From assembly GCA_044223975.1 (NCBI GenBank), contig JBGALI010000013.1:1-64000 (forward strand): a stretch of 64,000 nucleotides of DNA. Direction: 5' to 3'. Below, piece by piece: positions 38,764 to 46,306 of this stretch (positions are counted from its first letter, which is position 1; each line of letters starts with the position of its first letter). This DNA comes from CAZCPB01 sp044223975 (GTDB lineage: Bacteria; Planctomycetota; Phycisphaerae; Phycisphaerales; UBA1924). A program made the position numbers and the translations under genes. The notes under the pieces are model-generated. The model did not search any database. It was not told the DNA's origin and saw only the letters and a list, made by a program, of their open reading frames with translations.

Positions 38764-39891
38764 GGAAGAGAACACCACCGCAGGCTCCACACGGATCACT
38801 CGCCGGATGCTGAGCAGGCTGCCGATCAGGATTGTCAGGAGCGTCGCCAGCAGCGAGCCCAGCATGAGCTGCCAGGGGTAGATCGCCGACAGCTCGCTCT
38901 GGATCGACTTGCTGAAAATGGTGAACGCGCCGGCGAAGCCCACGCCCATGCCGTAGCCGATGAGGCCGACGACCATCGCCTGCAGGAGCACCATGCCCAC
39001 AAGCTTTCGGGTGCTGGCGCCAAGGGCCTTGAGCACGCCGAAGTAGCGGATGTTCTCGGTGGTGAACTGGTAGAACACCGACGCGGAAAGAAAGAGCCCG
39101 ACCAGGAACCCCAGCAGGATGGTGATGCCGAAGTTCACGCCGATGCCGGTGGCGACCATGATGAACGAGATCGACACGCGCCGGAACTCGTCGGGGGTGT
39201 AGGCGATGACGTCTCCCAGCGCGTTGATCGATTTCTTGATCTCCGCCAGATCGGCGCCGGGCTTGGCCTTCACGAGGATGTAGCTGATCTTGTGGCGGCC
39301 CGCGGGGCTGAAGCGGACGGCGTTGTCGAACGTGGTGTACACGATCGCGTTGGACTCAAACCCCAGCTTGGCTTTGCAGAACCCCACCACCACCGCGCGC
39401 TGGTCGTTGATCTTGACGGCGTCGCCGATGTTCACGTTGTTGAGCTTGGCCTTCGAGCCCTGCTCGACGATGATCGCGTCGGGGATCCACAGGTCTTCGA
39501 TGCGCCCCTCGATCATCTCGGGCGGGCGACCGGCCAGGGTCGTGCGCGAAATGCCGATCATCTGGAGGCGCTTGAAATCGCCGTTGGAGAGCTCGGTGGT
39601 CGCGTACGCCGTGAAGAACGGCTCGGCCCACTCGACCCCGGGGACGCTCCGCACTCGCCCCAGCTTCTGGTCCGAGATGGCCCGGTACTCAGCGACCCAT
39701 GTGGTGCCGGGGTCCGCGACCCACAGGTCCGGCTGCGTGACATTCTGAAGCGGCCCGGTCGCCTGCGTCAGCAGGCCCATGAAGATCGCCCCCTGCTGGT
39801 TCATAAGCAGCGCGGCAAACGCGAGGCTGAACACCAGCGTGAGGTACTTGGTGCGGTCGCCGAAGAGCATGCGCAGGGCGATGCGGAGCAT
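38761..39891 (-). CDS. ABC transporter permease (FtsX/DevC type)
   Basis: 376-residue permease of the MacB/FtsX class. One membrane helix near the start (LTLVFSLAFAALLMN) is followed by a large external domain of about 210 residues (from PLQNVTQPDLWVADPGTTW), then three helices in the C-terminal third (ITILLGFLVGLFLSASVFYQ, LVGMVLLQAMVVGLIGYGMGVGF, LMLGSLLATLLTILIGSLLSI), ending RVEPAVVF, which is typical of DevC-like exporters. No ATPase or membrane-fusion partner is adjacent, so the complex is encoded elsewhere or its partners lie outside the window. The ATG at 39891 is taken as the start because upstream codons translate a heptamer array. TATTCT lies 5 nt upstream. Confidence 0.92.
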   Translation of the reverse strand: MLRIALRMLFGDRTKYLTLVFSLAFAALLMNQQGAIFMGLLTQATGPLQNVTQPDLWVADPGTTWVAEYRAISDQKLGRVRSVPGVEWAEPFFTAYATTELSNGDFKRLQMIGISRTTLAGRPPEMIEGRIEDLWIPDAIIVEQGSKAKLNNVNIGDAVKINDQRAVVVGFCKAKLGFESNAIVYTTFDNAVRFSPAGRHKISYILVKAKPGADLAEIKKSINALGDVIAYTPDEFRRVSISFIMVATGIGVNFGITILLGFLVGLFLSASVFYQFTTENIRYFGVLKALGASTRKLVGMVLLQAMVVGLIGYGMGVGFAGAFTIFSKSIQSELSAIYPWQLMLGSLLATLLTILIGSLLSIRRVIRVEPAVVFSS

Positions 39892-39896
39892 GGGGC

Positions 39897-39902
39897 AGAA
39901 TA
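39897..39902 (-). promoter_or_regulatory. Putative -10 box of the permease gene
   Basis: TATTCT on the minus strand, 5 nt before the ATG at 39891, no Shine-Dalgarno between. Confidence 0.3.
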
Positions 39903-39910
39903 GGGGAGAA

Positions 39911-39989
<79 letters not shown>

Positions 39990-40076
39990 ATGTGATACTG
40001 GCGTGACCAACGATCCGCCGATCACCTTCTATTGCGCAGTGCCTATTGCCCGATCCCCGCATTCACCGCTGGCACG

Positions 40077-40796
40077 TCACTCGCGCAACGAATATTTCGC
40101 GATGCACCACAGGGCCGCGAAGCCGTCGCGCCAGCCGATCTTCTTGCCCTCGGCGTAGCCGCGCCCGGCGTAGGTCACGGGCACCTCGGCGGTGCGCACC
40201 GGTCGGCCGCCGTCGAGCTTCATGCGGGCCAGCTTGGCGACGATCTCGGGCTCGAGGCCGAACCGATCCTCCTCGATGGTCAGCCTCGCCAGCACCTCGC
40301 GCGAAAAGGCCTTGAGGCAGCACTCCATGTCAGAAAGCGAGAGCCCGGTGAGCTGGTTGCTCGCCAGCGTCAGCGCGTGGTTGGCAACACGGTGCAGCGG
40401 CGAGCGGGCGAGCGAGTTGGCGTACAGGAATCGCGCCCCGATCACGGCGTCGGCCTCGCCGCGCACGATGGGCGCGATCACGCGGGCGTGATCGGCGGGG
40501 TCGTACTCAAGGTCGCCGTCGTGGATGATCGCGATGTCGGCGCCGGCATCGCGCGCGGCCGCGAGACCGGTGCGGACGGCGGCGCCCTTGCCGCGGTTGC
40601 GCTCGTGCAGCAGCGTCAACGTGTTCGGGCGCGACGACATGGCGCGGACCAACTCGCCCGTGCCGTCCGACGAGCCGTCGTCGACCAGGATGAGCGTGCG
40701 CTCAACGCCCGGCGGTGTGGTGGCGTCCAGTCGCTCGATCGCCAGCGGCAGGAGTTCCCGCTCGTTGTAGACGGGGATGACGACGGCCAGGTGCAC
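40077..40796 (-). CDS. Family 2 glycosyltransferase
   Basis: 239-residue GT-A enzyme of family 2, close to dolichyl-phosphate mannose synthase-type proteins. It starts VHLAVVIPVYNERELLPL and has LVDDGSSDGTGEL, HERNRGKGAAVRTGLAAA, and the metal-binding IIHDGDLEYDP (DXD-like). A C-terminal block of conserved charged residues follows (MECCLKAFSREVLARL.IEEDRFGLEPEIVAKLA). No membrane helices are present. The GTG at 40796 is the likely start, four bases after the mutY stop, so translation is probably coupled. It probably transfers a sugar from a nucleotide donor to a lipid or polymer acceptor; the acceptor is unknown. Confidence 0.92.
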   Translation of the reverse strand: MHLAVVIPVYNERELLPLAIERLDATTPPGVERTLILVDDGSSDGTGELVRAMSSRPNTLTLLHERNRGKGAAVRTGLAAARDAGADIAIIHDGDLEYDPADHARVIAPIVRGEADAVIGARFLYANSLARSPLHRVANHALTLASNQLTGLSLSDMECCLKAFSREVLARLTIEEDRFGLEPEIVAKLARMKLDGGRPVRTAEVPVTYAGRGYAEGKKIGWRDGFAALWCIAKYSLRE

Positions 40797-40800
40797 GGCG

Positions 40801-41868
40801 TCACGATACCGGGAGGGAGGGTTCGACGTGCAGGAGAACGCGGCGCTGGAGGTTGGAAATGCCCAGGCGGGCAGCCGCGGCGGGTGACTTCCATACCAGG
40901 CCGGGGCACCGGTGCGTGAACGCCCCCGGCTCTGCGATCGTTGCTCCGTGCCACACCCGCACACGCACATCTCTGTGCGAGGTGCCATGGTCGAACTGAT
41001 CCACGACCCGCAGCCCCCCCACTCCCAGCCACGCTTCGAGGCGGCGTCGCGCCTCGGCCCGGCTCCACGCGGGGCCTTGGCGCTCGAGCGTCGGGGCCTG
41101 CCACATCGACGCCCACATGCCGCGGGCGGGGCGTCGCTGAACAAGGACGCGCCCGCGCGGGTCGCGGAGGAGGACGGTCTCAATCGCGAGCGTGCGCCGA
41201 CGTGCGGCGGCCTTGGGGCGGGGAATCTCGTCCTGCCGCCCGTCGCGACGCGCGATGCACAGGGCGGCGAGCGGGCACTCGGCGCAGCGCGGCGCTCGGG
41301 GGGTGCAGATCACCGCGCCCAGTTCCATCAGCCCTTCGTTGACGAGAGCGGGCGAGCGTGCGGCACGGGCCATCGCTTCGGCGCGCTCCCAGGCCCAGGC
41401 CACGGCCGCGGGATCGTCCGAAGCCCCGTCGCGCCCGTGCACGCGGAGCAGCACACGCGACACGTTTCCGTCCACGATCGGCTCGGCCAGTCCGTGCACG
41501 ATCGAAGCGATTGCGCCGGCGGTGTAGCGGCCGACGCCGGGCAGCGTGCGCAGGGTCGGTACATCACGGGGAACCACTCCGGCGTGTTCCGCCACGATCG
41601 ATCGCGCGGCGGCGTGCAGGAGCCGGGCCCGCCGGTAGTAGCCGAGCCCGGACCAGAGCGAGAGCACCTGCTGCTCGCGCGCGCCCGCGAGCTCCCGAAC
41701 TGTCGGGAATCGCTCGATGAACGGCCCGAACTTCTCCAGCACCCGGGCCACCTGGGTCTGCTGGAGCATGAACTCGCTGACAAGCGACAGATAAGGATCG
41801 CGCGGCGAAATGCGCCACGGCAGCGGTCGCGCGGCACGCTCGAACCAGGACTCGATCGCACGGGCCAT
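40801..41868 (-). CDS. mutY: A/G-specific adenine DNA glycosylase (MutY)
   Basis: Base-excision repair enzyme that removes A mispaired with 8-oxoguanine. Helix-hairpin-helix core: SEFMLQQTQV at 31-40 (catalytic Glu32), WSGLGYYRRARLL, LPGVGRYTAGAIASI, and catalytic Asp133 in VDGNVSRVL. The 4Fe-4S cysteines are intact (C-x6-C-x2-C-x5-C in CTPRAPRCAECPLAALC). The C-terminal ~120 residues form the NUDIX-like 8-oxoG recognition domain (VLVQRRPARGMWASMWQAP). The start MARAIESWFERAARPLPW at 41868 matches the family. An ATG at 41979, overlapping the upstream stop codon, is possible but would add 37 residues translated from an octamer array. Confidence 0.95.
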   Translation of the reverse strand: MARAIESWFERAARPLPWRISPRDPYLSLVSEFMLQQTQVARVLEKFGPFIERFPTVRELAGAREQQVLSLWSGLGYYRRARLLHAAARSIVAEHAGVVPRDVPTLRTLPGVGRYTAGAIASIVHGLAEPIVDGNVSRVLLRVHGRDGASDDPAAVAWAWERAEAMARAARSPALVNEGLMELGAVICTPRAPRCAECPLAALCIARRDGRQDEIPRPKAAARRRTLAIETVLLRDPRGRVLVQRRPARGMWASMWQAPTLERQGPAWSRAEARRRLEAWLGVGGLRVVDQFDHGTSHRDVRVRVWHGATIAEPGAFTHRCPGLVWKSPAAAARLGISNLQRRVLLHVEPSLPVS

Positions 41869-41939
41869 GGGCCTTGCGGCCGGGAACGAGTCGGTGTCCG
41901 GAGCTGAGGCCGGGCCTGAAGGTCCGCGAGTCCGTCCAC

Positions 41940-41971
41940 TCCGTGCCTTCGTGCCCCCGTGCCGCCGTGCC
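41940..41971. repeat. Octamer array (NNCGTGCC x4)
   Basis: Four 8-mers TCCGTGCC, TTCGTGCC, CCCGTGCC, GCCGTGCC between the NifU-N gene end and the mutY core start. Depending on the true mutY start, they are either its leader or its first codons. Confidence 0.75.
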
Positions 41972-41978
41972 TTCCCCA

Positions 41979-42245
41979 TCACTCCGCCTCGCGCAGGACC
42001 GACTCCACCCCCGAGCGGATGGGGCCCCACGGCGCTCCGGGGGACTTGTTCACGGTCACCCAGCCGTCGCTGATCAGCAGGCTGGTCACGCCCGGGACCG
42101 CAAAGAGCGAGCGCGCCAGCGGGTCGCCCGCCGCGGCAGAGGCGTTGAAGTACGACCGCGGCACGTTGGGGGGCGAGCGGTCCAGCACGCACTTGAGGGC
42201 GTTGGGGTTGGGCGTGTCCTGGAATCTGACGACCTTGAAAGGCAC
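41979..42245 (-). CDS. NifU N-terminal-domain (Nfu-N) protein
   Basis: A stand-alone 88-residue Nfu/NifU N-terminal domain: KVVRFQDTPNPNALKCVLDRS at the start is characteristic, followed by DPLARSLFAVPGVTSLLISDGWVTVNKSPGAPW and an Ile/Val-rich C-terminal helix. In full-length Nfu proteins this domain precedes a CxxC Fe-S scaffold domain, which is absent here. Its role is uncertain; it may help in Fe-S cluster handling, which fits its position just before the Fe-S enzyme MutY. The stop codon shares a base with a possible mutY ATG (TGATG). Divergent from cdaA. Confidence 0.88.
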   Translation of the reverse strand: MPFKVVRFQDTPNPNALKCVLDRSPPNVPRSYFNASAAAGDPLARSLFAVPGVTSLLISDGWVTVNKSPGAPWGPIRSGVESVLREAE

Positions 42246-42434
42246 GGGATCTCCAGACGAAACGGGCGGCGGGCTTTCCGACGAGCCGTGGCGCCGTTCA
42301 AGGTCCGATCAACCGCGGACGTCGGGTCGCGCCGACGCGCCGGACCGGCTCCGCCCGAAGAATTTGACGGTCAAAGGACGAAGCGGAAGACTCGAAGCCG
42401 GTTGAACCGATGCTAGGCTAAGCCGGTAGGAACC

Positions 42435-43334
42435 GTGGGAGAGCGGCTGGTGAAGTTCCTCACTCCGATCTTCGACCTGTGGCAGCGCGTGGGGTCGTAC
42501 CCGGCGCTGGTGGTCGCGGTGGAGCTGATCCTTATATGGGTGGTTGTCTACGCGGTGGTCCGCTTTGCGCAGGGCACCCGTGCCGCGGGGGCGCTCAAGG
42601 GCCTGCTCATCCTCCTGGTGCTGGTCACGATCGTTTCGCGCGTGGTGGGCGCGGGGTCGTTCCAGCGGCTGGCCCTGCTGCACGACCGCTTCCTGGCACT
42701 GGTCGCGATCGCCCTCATCATCATCTTCCAGCCCGAGCTGCGGCGGGCCCTTGTGCGCCTGGGCGAAACGCCGTTCTTCCGCGGCACGCCCTCGGACATC
42801 TCGTTCATCGTGGAGGAGGTTGCCGACGCCTGCAAGTACCTGACGAAGGCCAAGTTCGGGGCCATCATGGTGGTCGAACGCCAGGTCAGCGTCGCGGGCT
42901 TGGTCGAGGGCGGCACGCCCCTCAACGCCGAGCTTTCGTCCTCCCTGCTCCAGACCATCTTCTTCCCCGGCTCGGCCCTGCACGACCTGGCCGTGGTGAT
43001 CCGCGGCCGGACGATTCACTCGGCCGGTGTTCAGTTGCCCCTGGCCGAGCCCGAGGACATGCCCGACACGCGCCTGGGCTCGCGCCACCGTGCCGCGGTG
43101 GGCCTGACTAAGGAATGCGATGCGCTGGTTGTGGTCGTGAGCGAGGAGAGCGGCAAGGTCCGCCTCGCCGAGCGCGGGAGGCTTTCGGATCCCATGACGG
43201 CCGATGAGTTCCGCGAAGAACTTGGCATGCGCCTGGCCCGGGGCATCCGGGGCACGGCCCGGCTGGTCGCGGCGAACCTGCCCGCGCGTGACACGTCCGA
43301 AGAGCGCGCCGAACAGGCGGAGAAGGTCGCGTGA
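42435..43334 (+). CDS. cdaA: Diadenylate cyclase, CdaA type, with altered DGA motif
   Basis: Membrane-anchored DAC-domain protein expected to make c-di-AMP. Three N-terminal membrane helices (about 22-43, 53-70, 87-98) precede the cyclase domain. The RHR motif is intact (LGSRHRAAVG, 217-219). The DGA motif reads Asp-Leu-Ala (ALHDLAVVIRG, 184-186), so the metal-site Asp is kept but the Gly is changed. The C-terminal ~40 residues are Arg/Ala rich. The start is GTG with AGGA five bases upstream. It is followed by a YbbR-domain gene with a 4-base overlap, the classic cdaA-cdaR pair. CdaR normally regulates this cyclase. Confidence 0.93.
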   Translation: MGERLVKFLTPIFDLWQRVGSYPALVVAVELILIWVVVYAVVRFAQGTRAAGALKGLLILLVLVTIVSRVVGAGSFQRLALLHDRFLALVAIALIIIFQPELRRALVRLGETPFFRGTPSDISFIVEEVADACKYLTKAKFGAIMVVERQVSVAGLVEGGTPLNAELSSSLLQTIFFPGSALHDLAVVIRGRTIHSAGVQLPLAEPEDMPDTRLGSRHRAAVGLTKECDALVVVVSEESGKVRLAERGRLSDPMTADEFREELGMRLARGIRGTARLVAANLPARDTSEERAEQAEKVA

Positions 43335-44350
43335 AGGTGATGGAGCACGTCAAGACCGTCCTGCTCGTCACGCTGGTCACGGTGGTGATCTGGACCTTCG
43401 CCGAGTCGGAGAGCCTGACCTCGCGCTCCGTGCGTGTCGAGGCCGCGTTCGACACCGACGCCACCGACGACCGGGCACTGGTGGTGAACGAGCCGTCGTG
43501 GCGCGACCGCGTCGACGTGGTGATCGAGGGCGCGACCGGCGCCGTCTCGGAGGCCGAGGCGGTGCTGCGCCGCCCGCTCCGCCTGCGCCCGGGCGCCCCC
43601 GGCGTCCCGGGAGAGCCGGGCGAACAGACCGCCGACCTTGCCGCGGCGATCCGCGGGCTGCCGGAAATGCAAGGCAAGCCCGTCACCGTGGTCCGGGCAG
43701 ACCCCGCGAGCGTGCGCCTGCGGATCGATCAGCTGGTGACGCGTGAACTCAAGGTCGTGGTCGACGCCCCCGGGGCCGAGCTCGACGGGCAGGCCGAGGC
43801 CAACCCCGCCACCGTGAAGGCCATGCTCGCCGAGGCCGATGCCAAGCGCCTCGACGAGACCAGCGTCGCGATCGCCCGCGTCAGCCCCGAGACTCTGGTG
43901 CGCCTGGTGCCCGGCCGTCACGAGACCGTGTCCAATGTGGCCCTGGAACCCCCCGCGGCGGTGGCCGGCTCGCGCACCCGCCTCAACCCGTCGCGGGTCG
44001 AGGTCGGCCTCACCCTCAAGAGCCGCACCGCCACCTACACCCTGGCGAGCGTGCCTGTCTACATCCTGGTCGCCGCCGTCGAGTATGAGCGCTGGGACAT
44101 CAGCGTCGCCCCCGACGACCGCTTCCTGACCGACGTGAAGGTCAGCGGGCCCAGCGAGCTGGTCGATCAGGTCCGGCGCGGCGAGATAAAGGTCACGGCC
44201 AAGGTCGAGCTGTCCTTCGACGAGCTGGAACGCGGCATCAGCTCCAAAGAAGTCTCCTTCAGCCAGATGCCCACCCCCCTGCTTTTCAAGGCCGACAACA
44301 TGCGGGTCCGGCTGATCATCCGCAAGCGCGAAGGGGCCGGGAAAGGCTGA
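43331..44350 (+). CDS. cdaR: YbbR-like (CdaR) regulator of the diadenylate cyclase
   Basis: 339-residue protein with one N-terminal membrane helix (VLLVTLVTVVIWTFAESES) and a large extracytoplasmic part made of YbbR-type beta repeats. Examples of repeat cores are VKDVKVSGPSELVDQV-like FLTDVKVSGPSELVDQVRRGEI and SPETLVRLVPGRHETV. The GTG start overlaps the cdaA stop (GTGA). In Firmicutes, CdaR binds CdaA in the membrane and adjusts c-di-AMP synthesis; the adjacency supports the same role here. It has fewer clear repeats than the four usual in Bacillus. Confidence 0.9.
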   Translation: MKVMEHVKTVLLVTLVTVVIWTFAESESLTSRSVRVEAAFDTDATDDRALVVNEPSWRDRVDVVIEGATGAVSEAEAVLRRPLRLRPGAPGVPGEPGEQTADLAAAIRGLPEMQGKPVTVVRADPASVRLRIDQLVTRELKVVVDAPGAELDGQAEANPATVKAMLAEADAKRLDETSVAIARVSPETLVRLVPGRHETVSNVALEPPAAVAGSRTRLNPSRVEVGLTLKSRTATYTLASVPVYILVAAVEYERWDISVAPDDRFLTDVKVSGPSELVDQVRRGEIKVTAKVELSFDELERGISSKEVSFSQMPTPLLFKADNMRVRLIIRKREGAGKG

Positions 44351-44546
44351 TCGGCCGCCCGGCGTCGCCCGCCACCCCACCCCGTTTCACGGTCCGGGCG
44401 GGCGAGACAACCGCCCCGAACCGCCCTAACCTTCTGCCCCTCGACCCGGGCCTGCCGCGGATTGTCCGTTCGGCATGTGAACGGTTCGTTGCGGACGCTT
44501 TGGACCGACCGGCGCCATGGTGCGCCGGTGCTCACCGGAGGCTCCC

Positions 44547-46127
44547 GTGAAGATCAGGACCGACGAGATCGCCAGCGTCATCAAGAAGGAAATCGAGAGC
44601 TATTCCGCGGAGCTTGAAGTCTCCGAGGTCGGACGCGTCGTCGAGGTCGGCGACGGCATCGCGCGCATCTACGGCCTGTCGAACGCGATGGCCGGCGAGC
44701 TCCTCGAGTTCCAGACCAGCGAGGGCGCGGTCATGGGCCAGGTGTTCAACCTCGAGCTCGACACCGTCGGCGCGGTCATCTACGGCGACTACCTCTCCGT
44801 GAAGGAAGGCGATCTGGTCAAGGCCACCAGCCGCCTGCTCGAGGTCCCCGTCGGCGAGGCGCTCCTCGGCCGCGTGGTCGACCCGCTCGGCCGCCCGCTC
44901 GACGACGCCGGCCCGATCCAGACCAGCACGTTCCGCAAAGTCGACATCATCGCCCCGGGCATCGCCGAGCGTCAGCCCGTGACCGAGCCCCTGCAGACGG
45001 GCATCAAGTCGATCGACGCGATGATCCCGATCGGCCGCGGCCAGCGCGAGCTCATCATCGGTGACCGCAAGACCGGCAAGACGGTCGTCGCCGTCGACAC
45101 CATCATCAACCAGAAGCAGTACTGGGGCACGCCCGACGCGGTCGTCTGCATCTACGTCGCCGTCGGCCAGAAGTCGTCGACCGTCGCCAGCGTCGTCGAG
45201 ACGCTGAAGAAGCACGGCGCGATGGATTACACCATCATCGTCAACGCCCCCGCCTCCGACCCCGCCCCCATGCAGTACATCGCGCCCTACTCGGGCTGCG
45301 CGATGGGCGAGCACTTCATGTGGCAGGGGATGCAGAACAAGACCCCCAAGCACGCCCTGTGCATCTACGACGACCTTTCCAAGCAGGCCGTCGCGTACCG
45401 CCAGCTCTCGCTGCTGCTCCGCCGTCCCCCGGGCCGCGAGGCGTACCCCGGCGACGTGTTCTACCTCCACAGCCGCCTGCTCGAGCGCGCCACCAAGCTC
45501 TCGAAGGAAAACGGCGCCGGCTCGCTGACGGCCCTGCCCGTGATCGAGACGCAGGAAGGCGACGTCTCGGCGTACATCCCGACCAACGTGATCTCGATCA
45601 CCGACGGGCAGATCTACCTTGAGCCCGAGCTCTTCTTCTCGGGCGTGCGGCCCGCCATCAACGTCGGCATCTCGGTGAGCCGCGTGGGTGGCAACGCGCA
45701 GGTCAAGGCCATGAAGAAGCTGGCCGGTTCGCTCCGCCTCGACCTTGCCGCGGCCCGCGAGCTCGAAGCGTTCGCGCAGCTGGGCACCGAGCTCGACAAG
45801 GCCACGCAGCGCCAGCTCGACCGCGGCCGCCGAATGGTCGAGCTGCTCAAGCAGGGCCAGTACACGCCGTTCACCATCGCAGACCAGGTCATCTCGATCT
45901 TCGCCGGCACCAAGGGCTACCTCGACGATGTGCCCGTGACCGATGTGCGGCAATTCGAGATCGGCCTGCTCGAGTACATGTCGATGGTCGGCAAGCCGGT
46001 GCGCGATGCGCTGGCGAGCAAGCTGGCGCTGGATGCCGAGCTTGAGAAGAGCCTTGAGAACGCGATCAAGGCGTACAAGAGCACGTTCGTGTCGAAGTCG
46101 GCGGACGCGGCGGTGGCGAAGAAGTAA
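44547..46127 (+). CDS. atpA: ATP synthase F1 subunit alpha
   Basis: Alpha subunit of F1Fo ATP synthase, 526 residues (normal is about 500-515). Landmarks: IASVIKKEIESYSAE at the N-terminus, RVVDPLGRPLDDAGPI, Walker A GDRKTGKT, YIAPYSGCAMGEHFM, the arginine-finger region SGVRPAINVGISVSRVGGNAQ, and the C-terminal helical domain ending near ALASKLALDAELEKSLENAIK. The start is GTG at 44547 with GGAGG five bases upstream; the ATG at 44517 lacks a ribosome-binding site. No other atp gene is adjacent, which is unusual because atpA is normally flanked by atpH and atpG. A GC-rich hairpin with a T-tract follows. Confidence 0.96.
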   Translation: MKIRTDEIASVIKKEIESYSAELEVSEVGRVVEVGDGIARIYGLSNAMAGELLEFQTSEGAVMGQVFNLELDTVGAVIYGDYLSVKEGDLVKATSRLLEVPVGEALLGRVVDPLGRPLDDAGPIQTSTFRKVDIIAPGIAERQPVTEPLQTGIKSIDAMIPIGRGQRELIIGDRKTGKTVVAVDTIINQKQYWGTPDAVVCIYVAVGQKSSTVASVVETLKKHGAMDYTIIVNAPASDPAPMQYIAPYSGCAMGEHFMWQGMQNKTPKHALCIYDDLSKQAVAYRQLSLLLRRPPGREAYPGDVFYLHSRLLERATKLSKENGAGSLTALPVIETQEGDVSAYIPTNVISITDGQIYLEPELFFSGVRPAINVGISVSRVGGNAQVKAMKKLAGSLRLDLAAARELEAFAQLGTELDKATQRQLDRGRRMVELLKQGQYTPFTIADQVISIFAGTKGYLDDVPVTDVRQFEIGLLEYMSMVGKPVRDALASKLALDAELEKSLENAIKAYKSTFVSKSADAAVAKK

Positions 46128-46135
46128 GCGGGCGG

Positions 46136-46160
46136 TACGAGCCCGAAGCGCGAGCGAGGG
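46136..46160 (+). repeat. Dispersed motif TACGAGCCCGA..GCG.GAGCGAGGG, copy 1
   Basis: A 25-nt motif beginning TACGAGCCCGA and ending AGCGAGGG, nine bases after the atpA stop codon. A near-identical copy (two differences) follows the gene at 54196-54837 on the other strand. It was read from the sequence; its frequency elsewhere cannot be seen. Confidence 0.75.
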
Positions 46161-46212
46161 TCCGCTCGCCGTTCGTCCAGTGTCGGTCTCCGAAAAGCCC
46201 CACCAGCACACA

Positions 46213-46240
46213 GGCCCCGGCGCAAGCTGGGGCCTTGTTT
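46213..46240 (+). terminator. Intrinsic terminator after atpA
   Basis: 9-bp stem (GGCCCCGGC with GCTGGGGCC, one G-T pair) closed by a GCAA tetraloop and followed by TTGTTT. It lies 86 bases after the stop codon. Confidence 0.8.
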
Positions 46241-46306
46241 CGTTGGGGAGACTTGATAGGCTGGATTATCGATATTGGCGGAGGAGACCGGATCAGAGGG
46301 GGAGCT

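Noticed and set aside
40801..42192. Long N-terminal extension of MutY (start at 42192)
   Set aside because: The first 70 codons overlap the NifU-N gene in another frame, and the next ~37 translate an octamer array. The family start is at 41868.
44532..46211. 559-codon frame antisense to atpA
   Set aside because: Shadow of a highly biased housekeeping gene; no family features.
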